Assembly: GCA_022821725.1 (NCBI GenBank)
Contig: JAJEDB010000124.1
Span: 1 to 64,000 of the forward strand
Direction: 5' to 3'
DNA length: 64,000 nucleotides
DNA from: Candidatus Poribacteria bacterium
GTDB taxonomy: Bacteria > Poribacteria > WGA-4E > WGA-3G
The notes below the pieces were generated by a model. The model made no database searches and had not been told where the DNA came from. It saw nothing but the letters and a program-made list of their open reading frames with translations. The position numbers were made by a program, and so were the translations under genes. Below, piece after piece: positions 58,042 through 64,000 of this stretch (position 1 is its first letter; each line of letters begins with the position of its first letter).

Positions 58042-59340
58042 ATGCGTGTAGTTGAAGCGATATCAATTAGTATTGCTGCACTTCGTTCAAATAAACTGCG
58101 CTCTCTGCTAACGATGCTGGGGATTATCATTGGGATTGCTTCAGTACTGGCGATGATAGCGATCGGTGATGGTGCCAAAGAGATAGTCCAGCAAGATATA
58201 CAGAAACTCGGCGGTGCGAATCAGTTCACTATGTATCGGTTGCGGTTCAAACGTATAAATAACCGCTGGGTCCCTAACCGCAGCAGCGAATACCTGAAAT
58301 ATGAAGACGTGTTGGCAATGGAAGCGGAATGTCCTTCCCTCAAGGCGGTCGCGCCGCAACTCTGGAACTGGTCAGGGGTACTCATCCAAGCAGGGGGCGG
58401 CGCTGAAACCCGTGCGGGTTGGAACGGCGTAGATGCTCACTATAAAACTGCAATGGAGTGGAACCTTAAAGAGGGACGTTTTATCACAGATGAAGATGTA
58501 GAGAATGGAGCGAAAATCTGCGTATTGGGAAATGAGATTGCTACTGCCTTATTCGGTGATAAATCGCCCTTGGGACAAGAAATTAAAATCGCACGACACA
58601 GTGAGTATTACAGGAAATATCGAAAAAAAGGAGTGCGATTCACAGAACGATTCAAAGTCGTCGGGGTCCTCATGCCGAGAGGTAGAAGTCTTCGATTCGG
58701 TTGGAGTTTCGACAACCTGGCCTTTATTCCTATATCAACTGTTCAAGAACGCTTCACCGGCAATAATCATATTGAGTATATCTCGGTCCATACGCATACC
58801 ATTGAGGATATTCCTCAGGCAATTGAAGAGGTGAAAACAGTCATTAGAAAGAGACACAAAAACCAAGACGATTTCATCGCGTTTTTTGAGATGCGAAAAG
58901 GTATGGCACAGTTAGAGAAAATTAGTAAAGTTATAAAGATAACCTTAGGCAGCATTGCTGGATTCTCGCTACTTGTCGGTGGCATTGGGATTATGAACAT
59001 GATGCTTGTTGCTGTCAACGAGCGCACCCGTGAAATCGGATTACGAAAAGCACTCGGTGCGAAACCTCTTGATATCCTATTCCAGTTTTTAATAGAAGCG
59101 GTGATAATATGTAGCGTAGGCGGCGGAATCGGTATTGGATTAGGCATCTTTGCCGGTGAAAGCATGGCAATACTTGCCGTCAAAATTGTCAAAATTGTCC
59201 CTGAATGGCCCGCCGTTATATCCTTACAATGGGTGCTGATTTCAGTATCATTCTCAGTGGTAATCGGTATTTCGTTTGGGCTGTATCCCGCGATAAAAGC
59301 ATCATCGCTTTCCCCTATTGAAGCACTCCGCGCAGAATAG
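58042..59340 (+). CDS. MacB/FtsX-type ABC transporter permease
   Basis: AISISIAALRSNKLRSLLTMLGIIIGIASVLAMIAIGDGAKEIV...IGIMNMMLVAVNERTREIGLRKALGAKPLDILFQFLIEAV...LYPAIKASSLSPIEALRAE. Confidence 0.93.
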   Translation: MRVVEAISISIAALRSNKLRSLLTMLGIIIGIASVLAMIAIGDGAKEIVQQDIQKLGGANQFTMYRLRFKRINNRWVPNRSSEYLKYEDVLAMEAECPSLKAVAPQLWNWSGVLIQAGGGAETRAGWNGVDAHYKTAMEWNLKEGRFITDEDVENGAKICVLGNEIATALFGDKSPLGQEIKIARHSEYYRKYRKKGVRFTERFKVVGVLMPRGRSLRFGWSFDNLAFIPISTVQERFTGNNHIEYISVHTHTIEDIPQAIEEVKTVIRKRHKNQDDFIAFFEMRKGMAQLEKISKVIKITLGSIAGFSLLVGGIGIMNMMLVAVNERTREIGLRKALGAKPLDILFQFLIEAVIICSVGGGIGIGLGIFAGESMAILAVKIVKIVPEWPAVISLQWVLISVSFSVVIGISFGLYPAIKASSLSPIEALRAE

Positions 59341-59405
59341 TCGGATCTACAGACGTCTTCGTCTACCCTCCATGCCTTTTATTCCAATCTAAATGAGGTG
59401 GGTTT

Positions 59406-59621
59406 TCACTCCATAAACATTGTAGGCTCTTCAGATTCGTAAATTCCCTTTACCGAGTAATACCATTCTCGTTTATTTGGATTCCATTGAAAGCCTAATA
59501 ACTTCAACTTGCCCCTCACATAATACGTGTTCCCTTTTACGCTAAGGTATTCATCTGTTCTCTCAACACGAATGTTATTGTTGAGACTTTCGACTTGTTT
59601 AATCAGTGAATCAATACTCAT
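59406..59621 (-). CDS. Small DUF5710-like protein
   Basis: MSIDSLIKQVESLNNNIRVERTDEYLSVKGNTYYVRGKLKLLGFQWNPNKREWYYSVKGIYESEEPTMFME. Confidence 0.5.
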   Translation of the reverse strand: MSIDSLIKQVESLNNNIRVERTDEYLSVKGNTYYVRGKLKLLGFQWNPNKREWYYSVKGIYESEEPTMFME

Positions 59622-59806
59622 CGCTACTGCCTCCCTTCTGAGTCGTAACCCTGTTCGTGTTTTCTCTGAATATAGAACGAACTTGCCTCTTGCCTTCCAT
59701 AGACAACAGTGATATATCTTACTCACATTGGCGCATCGGACATAGTGCTTTTTTGTCTACTCACGTTGTCCTATTTCTTATGTCAGATTGCGTCCCTTTA
59801 TTATTT

Positions 59807-59837
59807 AAGGACACAATTTTGAGTTACTGAGGGTGCA
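59807..59837 (-). promoter_or_regulatory. Shared upstream motif (inverted copy 4)
   Basis: Reverse complement reads TGCACCCTCAGTAACTCAAAATTGTGTCCTT. Confidence 0.55.
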
Positions 59838-60080
59838 GTCTGATACTTTAATTTTTATCTCCACTTCTAAAGTAGAACCTTTGCCTTCCCAGTAAAGATC
59901 AATTCGGCGTGTTACGTTCGCATATTTTCCCTAAATTATGTCTCTTTTTTCTCAGCAGGTTGTGTCCTTTTTTACCAACAAATTAGGCATTGTACCTTGA
60001 TACCTTGTAGCTTTCATACCGAAATATGTGTGGGCTTGGTGTGATTTTATGCGTGTTATGCTCGCATATTTTTTTCAAAT

Positions 60081-60120
60081 TATGCACCCTCTGCTACAAA
60101 ATGTGGTGTCCTTAATTTTG
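60081..60120 (+). promoter_or_regulatory. Shared upstream motif (copy 5), before the second GT-A gene
   Basis: tatgcaccctctgctacaaaatgtggtgtccttaattttg. Confidence 0.55.
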
Positions 60121-60159
60121 AGAGCTCAATTACAAACAACGAAAAGATTGGAGAAAAAA

Positions 60160-61905
60160 GTGTTTGATTTCCCAAGAGTTTTACACCCGCTTTACCTCTT
60201 TGAAAAGAATGCCGTATTTTACGCTGCAGATCTTGAAAAAGCGAGCATTATCGAACTCTCCGCTGTAATGTTCGACATCTTGAAACTGGCGGAGGAGCAG
60301 ACAAATGAAGAAATTGTCCGAGTCCTGAAAACCACTTATGCAGAGGACAAGATTTATGAGGCGTTTGAGAGATTTGCGGAATTTGAAAGGGAAGGGTTAC
60401 TATTCAATCGCGGTGAAAATCTCAGAGAAACTTTCGCTGTAAAAAGTAAACGGCGGCAGTTGCTTGTTGCGATACCGGGTATCAATGTTGACTCATATTT
60501 TGATATCGAAACGTTGTATGCGGGGACGAACATGGCACTCTCTTACATGTTTGAACATCTCACCAAATACGTAGATCTCCACTTCGCAGGCAACCAGAAT
60601 CGGAAGTTAGCAGATAACGTATATGAAGTTGATATCAGCGTGTCTGACTTCGGTAGACGCAGTCGAAGAATCAATGAAACCTATTTCGGTATTCTAACCT
60701 TACATCACGACCAGGAAACGTGGCTGCTACCACTTTACGAGCATATAGAACTCCCACCGATCTTGGTTCAGTGTCATGCTCCCCGTGGACATGGTGGGAA
60801 AGCGATAAACTCTATATTGCGGCATTACGCGGCGATGCGAGATTTTGATGCTTTCACGGCTCCTTCGGATTATGTCCGGGAGTTCTATTCGGATTATGTA
60901 TGGGATTCGAGTTTCTTTAATACACTTCCTAACGGTGTAGACTCAAGGCTATTCCGCCCGATGGATAAACGGAAAGCCAAGCAAGAGTTGGCTGAACAGG
61001 TTGGAGACGAACGTATTGTAACAACTCCAACTGTTGGCTACCTTTCACGAGTGCAGTCAGAAAAAGGAGCATCTATCTACTTAAAACTCGCTGAATTGAA
61101 TCCGCATTTGTTGTTTTTGATTGCGGGTCCGAACCTCGGAAGGTATCAATCGAGGGAACTTCCTGATAATCTCGTCTACGCCGGATTTCATCCTCGTGAG
61201 AAGTTGCCACTGGTCTACAATGCGTTTGATGTCTACTGTTTCCTTTCAATGTCAGGTGAGGAAACCTTTGGCTTGACGGTCCTTGAAGCGATGGCGTGTG
61301 GTGTGCCACCGATCGTTCCCAATTTTGATGGTGTGCCATCGGTTGTTGGAAATACCGGGCTGATTGCTGATGCCGAGAATTTTGAAGAAGATATAGCGAC
61401 GGTTGTGAGTTACCCTTCACCCTTGGATTTTTCGGAGAAGATTAATGTGCTGCTGAATGATGACGAAATGCGACAGGAACTTTCTCGGAAGGCAAGGGAA
61501 CGAGCAGTGTCGTTCACTTGGGACAAAACGGCGCGACGGATTATAAAGTGCTTTGAGAGACTCCACGAAAAGAGACGGCTTGTCAGTCCAAATAGACTTT
61601 TAAATATGTTCATACCGACACCGTCAGAAGCAGCTCACGGTTTAGAGACGGAAGGCTTAGCACATCAAGACAGTGAGTGGTTGAAATACAAATCAATTGT
61701 ATTGGGGATGGATCAACATTATGAGCGTTGTCTAATAAGGGATGCAGCGTATTCCATGCACCTTGAAGATGGTCTTGCGTTAAGCATTTTGAAGAATCAC
61801 ACTGTGAGGGAAGCCGAAGCGGTCCTTGCTGCGGTGGTTGAGGATGAGGAACGAGCAAAGGCGACACTTAAAAGGGTTCACGGCTTAATACAGGCGACTG
61901 CCTAA
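60160..61905 (+). CDS. PqqD/RRE-like domain + GT4 glycosyltransferase (type A, copy 2)
   Basis: High similarity to 49412..51127; GTG start at 60160 aligns with the ATG of the paralogue (V/M-FDFPRVLHPLYLF); the ORF-track start 60028 adds an unsupported extension. Confidence 0.87.
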   Translation: MFDFPRVLHPLYLFEKNAVFYAADLEKASIIELSAVMFDILKLAEEQTNEEIVRVLKTTYAEDKIYEAFERFAEFEREGLLFNRGENLRETFAVKSKRRQLLVAIPGINVDSYFDIETLYAGTNMALSYMFEHLTKYVDLHFAGNQNRKLADNVYEVDISVSDFGRRSRRINETYFGILTLHHDQETWLLPLYEHIELPPILVQCHAPRGHGGKAINSILRHYAAMRDFDAFTAPSDYVREFYSDYVWDSSFFNTLPNGVDSRLFRPMDKRKAKQELAEQVGDERIVTTPTVGYLSRVQSEKGASIYLKLAELNPHLLFLIAGPNLGRYQSRELPDNLVYAGFHPREKLPLVYNAFDVYCFLSMSGEETFGLTVLEAMACGVPPIVPNFDGVPSVVGNTGLIADAENFEEDIATVVSYPSPLDFSEKINVLLNDDEMRQELSRKARERAVSFTWDKTARRIIKCFERLHEKRRLVSPNRLLNMFIPTPSEAAHGLETEGLAHQDSEWLKYKSIVLGMDQHYERCLIRDAAYSMHLEDGLALSILKNHTVREAEAVLAAVVEDEERAKATLKRVHGLIQATA

Positions 61906-61928
61906 CATAAAAGGAGGATAAAGAATCA

Positions 61929-63611
61929 ATGACCCATAACCCAAGTTATCGCTTAAAACCGCATCATAAATTTGAACAAGAGGGTCGCAAATATGTTGCT
62001 GACCTTGAAACCAACGACATCATTGAAATCAACGATGTAGAATCGGATATCCTAAGTCGCTATGGGACTCAGACGGAGTATCAAATTGTTGAAGCTTTGA
62101 AAAAAAAGTATAAGGTGTCATCTGTTTTTGAAGGTATTACACGATTGGAGTGGTTTGGTAAGCGAGGACAACTTTTAGCACAGACTCCTGAGTCATCTGG
62201 TGAGTTTAACGCCTCTCAACCTGTATGTGGGGAACTCAGGTTGTTGGTTCCATTCGGTTTTAGAGAAGAAGAATCATCAATTGATTACATCACGACTATG
62301 AATCGGTATCAACTTTTATCTTCCCTTACGCGTAAAGCATCGTTAGAGACGCTGGCTTTTTCGCAAGTCAAGGATGGCGGTATGCCCCCCGGTAACAAAA
62401 GAAACTTGGGGAAGATTCGTATTCGACAGATAACAAATGATGCGGACGATACCTTTGCACCTGTATGGCATGCCAGAGAAGGATACGATGGTATTTTACT
62501 GCTTTCTCAATTAATGGAAAATGACCTGTTATACTATCAGGTTCCAGATATTCCAATTGTTCACTGTATAGAAAACAGCCAAAAACTACAAAGTTCACTG
62601 CTTGAGTCACTCTTGGCTCTCTATGTAGCCCAGAAAACAAATGATAGTTTGGTTGTCAAAGCATCATGGATGAAGGAATGGCTGAGCGAGTTTGGTATTC
62701 CGGGAAGGCATGTCCATGTGATTCCTGACGGTATCAACGTTGTTGAACCGATTGATAAAGGGTTAGCAAAGCAACACACTGCTGCTATTTTTGATAGACC
62801 GATGTTTGCCGAGCGCCCGGTTGTTGGATTGGTTTCCGGATTTGAGCCGCATCTTGGTGCACAGTGGATTTCTGCGTTTGCGAGAGCCAACCGACATCTC
62901 TCCATTTTTGTTTATGATCACGTATTGGCAAAGCACTATAAGAATCTGCCGGAGAATGTAGTAATTTTCAGAGCAGATGATGAGGATATGGCTGCAATTC
63001 TGCCCGTTTTCTTTCAGGCACTGGATCTGGTCTGTTTTCCTGCGATGCCGGGAACACCGCTTTCAGTGGTTTTGGAGGCAATGGCTTATGGAACTCCGTG
63101 TATTGCCATGACGAAATACGGTCTCCCCCCAGAAGTAAAAGAAGCAGGGGTGAGTATCGGATTGGAATGGGATAATTTTGGAGATTTTCATGTATCCATG
63201 GATGAGCTTTCGGTGGCGATTAATCAAGGGTTGGAGCCATCCAGTATGCGTGCTGAATATGAAAGGGTGGCGAAAGGTTTTACTCGGAAATACACTTGGC
63301 AGAAGACAGCACGCAATATTATCCGATTGTTTGAGGAGAATCATCCGTCAGTGACAAGGGGTTATCAAACGGATGAAAATTTGTTCCGTCCTATTTTCTG
63401 TCGTCGGTATAGTTCTGAGACGCGTAAAATAACATCCAATGTGTATAGATTGGGAGTTAACAGGTATGAGCATCTCGAAAAAGCTTTGGCAGAGACACTC
63501 ATGGAACAGCACAAATCGACTGAAGTCGCGTCTGTTTTCAAGCATTTCAAGATGGAAAAATCTGTTCAACGGCGGGGCAACTTGGCATTTGAAAGAGGTA
63601 TGAAATCTTGA
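61929..63611 (+). CDS. PqqD/RRE-like domain + GT4-like glycosyltransferase (type B, copy 2)
   Basis: SYRLKPHHKFEQEGRKYVADLETNDIIEINDVESDILSRYGTQTEYQIVEALKKKYKVSSVFEGITRLE...; GTPLSVVLEAMAYGTPCIAMTKYGLPPEV. Confidence 0.85.
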   Translation: MTHNPSYRLKPHHKFEQEGRKYVADLETNDIIEINDVESDILSRYGTQTEYQIVEALKKKYKVSSVFEGITRLEWFGKRGQLLAQTPESSGEFNASQPVCGELRLLVPFGFREEESSIDYITTMNRYQLLSSLTRKASLETLAFSQVKDGGMPPGNKRNLGKIRIRQITNDADDTFAPVWHAREGYDGILLLSQLMENDLLYYQVPDIPIVHCIENSQKLQSSLLESLLALYVAQKTNDSLVVKASWMKEWLSEFGIPGRHVHVIPDGINVVEPIDKGLAKQHTAAIFDRPMFAERPVVGLVSGFEPHLGAQWISAFARANRHLSIFVYDHVLAKHYKNLPENVVIFRADDEDMAAILPVFFQALDLVCFPAMPGTPLSVVLEAMAYGTPCIAMTKYGLPPEVKEAGVSIGLEWDNFGDFHVSMDELSVAINQGLEPSSMRAEYERVAKGFTRKYTWQKTARNIIRLFEENHPSVTRGYQTDENLFRPIFCRRYSSETRKITSNVYRLGVNRYEHLEKALAETLMEQHKSTEVASVFKHFKMEKSVQRRGNLAFERGMKS

Positions 63612-63751
63612 CCCACTTTAGCAGAGACTGACCCTAAGGTATAAGTCTACTGAATTGAACATGTAAAGTTAAGAAAAATTGTGCTCTGCACAATTTGGTT
63701 TTCGAGTATTTCCAGCAGAGGACCTCTACCCTTTATTTTCAAGTAGGTCTT

Positions 63752-63825
63752 TGATGTTGGAATAGGTTTGCTAACTGCGTTTGGAAAATTAATTTGGCTG
63801 GATGTAAATCCGGCAGAAAGGAGGG
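63752..63825 (+). promoter_or_regulatory. Conserved two-hairpin 5' element before the small peptide gene (copy 3)
   Basis: GATGTTGGAATAGGTTTGCTAACTGCGTTTGG and GCTGGAT-gtaa-ATCCGGC-AGAAAGGAGGG. Confidence 0.6.
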
Positions 63826-63833
63826 AAATCCAA

Positions 63834-64000
63834 GTGAAAAAAGAGACACGCGATAGAGCGAAGCGGTTTCTTACATCTGAGAGTGGACGGGTCGGTATAC
63901 GGGCACCGTTAACTTTGGGTGTAGCCAGTGGGGTCCTTTTGTTATCGCAAGCAGTCCATACACCACCCGCCGAAGCTGGACTTGAGTGTTTGAGTAATGA
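63834..64000 (+). CDS. Small peptide precursor (paralogue 3), truncated by the window edge, GTG start
   Basis: MKKETRDRAKRFLTSESGRVGIRAPLTLGVASGVLLLSQAVHTPPAEAGLECLSNE..., same leader as 52884 and 56680. Confidence 0.8.
   Translation, partial: MKKETRDRAKRFLTSESGRVGIRAPLTLGVASGVLLLSQAVHTPPAEAGLECLSN

Noticed and set aside
1-64000. tRNA or rRNA genes
   Set aside because: No convincing tRNA cloverleaf or rRNA signature noticed by eye; a tRNAscan-SE/barrnap run would be needed to exclude them.

Overview
Bacterial window that looks Poribacteria-like by style (inference from LamG/PhyH/enolase-superfamily content, 'YPNPFNPETW...MVILK' C-terminal domains and many short hairpin repeats; not proven). 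The left half holds an alpha-2-macroglobulin/PbpC pair, secreted LamG, lamin-tail and dockerin/YWTD proteins, an EF-G paralogue, ALDH, an enolase-superfamily enzyme, a GspG-like pseudopilin, Rpn-type nuclease relics, a RAYT-type HUH transposase with REP-like hairpins, PhyH dioxygenases and an ABC exporter. The middle holds a HicB/RelE-like TA pair, a DUF488-DUF488-(N-terminal extension)-RecQ operon, a permuted-papain-like/ACP gene pair and an AAA ATPase with a decayed duplicate. The right end (about 45.9-64 kb) is the strongest candidate for an undescribed system: duplicated pairs of GT4 glycosyltransferases with N-terminal PqqD/RRE-like domains, three paralogous small peptides (two complete and Cys-rich, one truncated by the window edge) sharing a long conserved leader, a conserved two-hairpin 5' element before each peptide, covarying hairpin terminators after the two complete ones, PD40/TolB-like partners, a methyltransferase, an A24 prepilin-type peptidase, a MacB/FtsX permease and a repeated upstream motif. 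This reads as a glycosylated RiPP-like or Flp-pilin-like exported peptide system. A second cross-window signal is a shared C-terminal tail (K[LV]x[ST]TWGx[LIM]K...) on eight predicted secreted proteins of unrelated fold.
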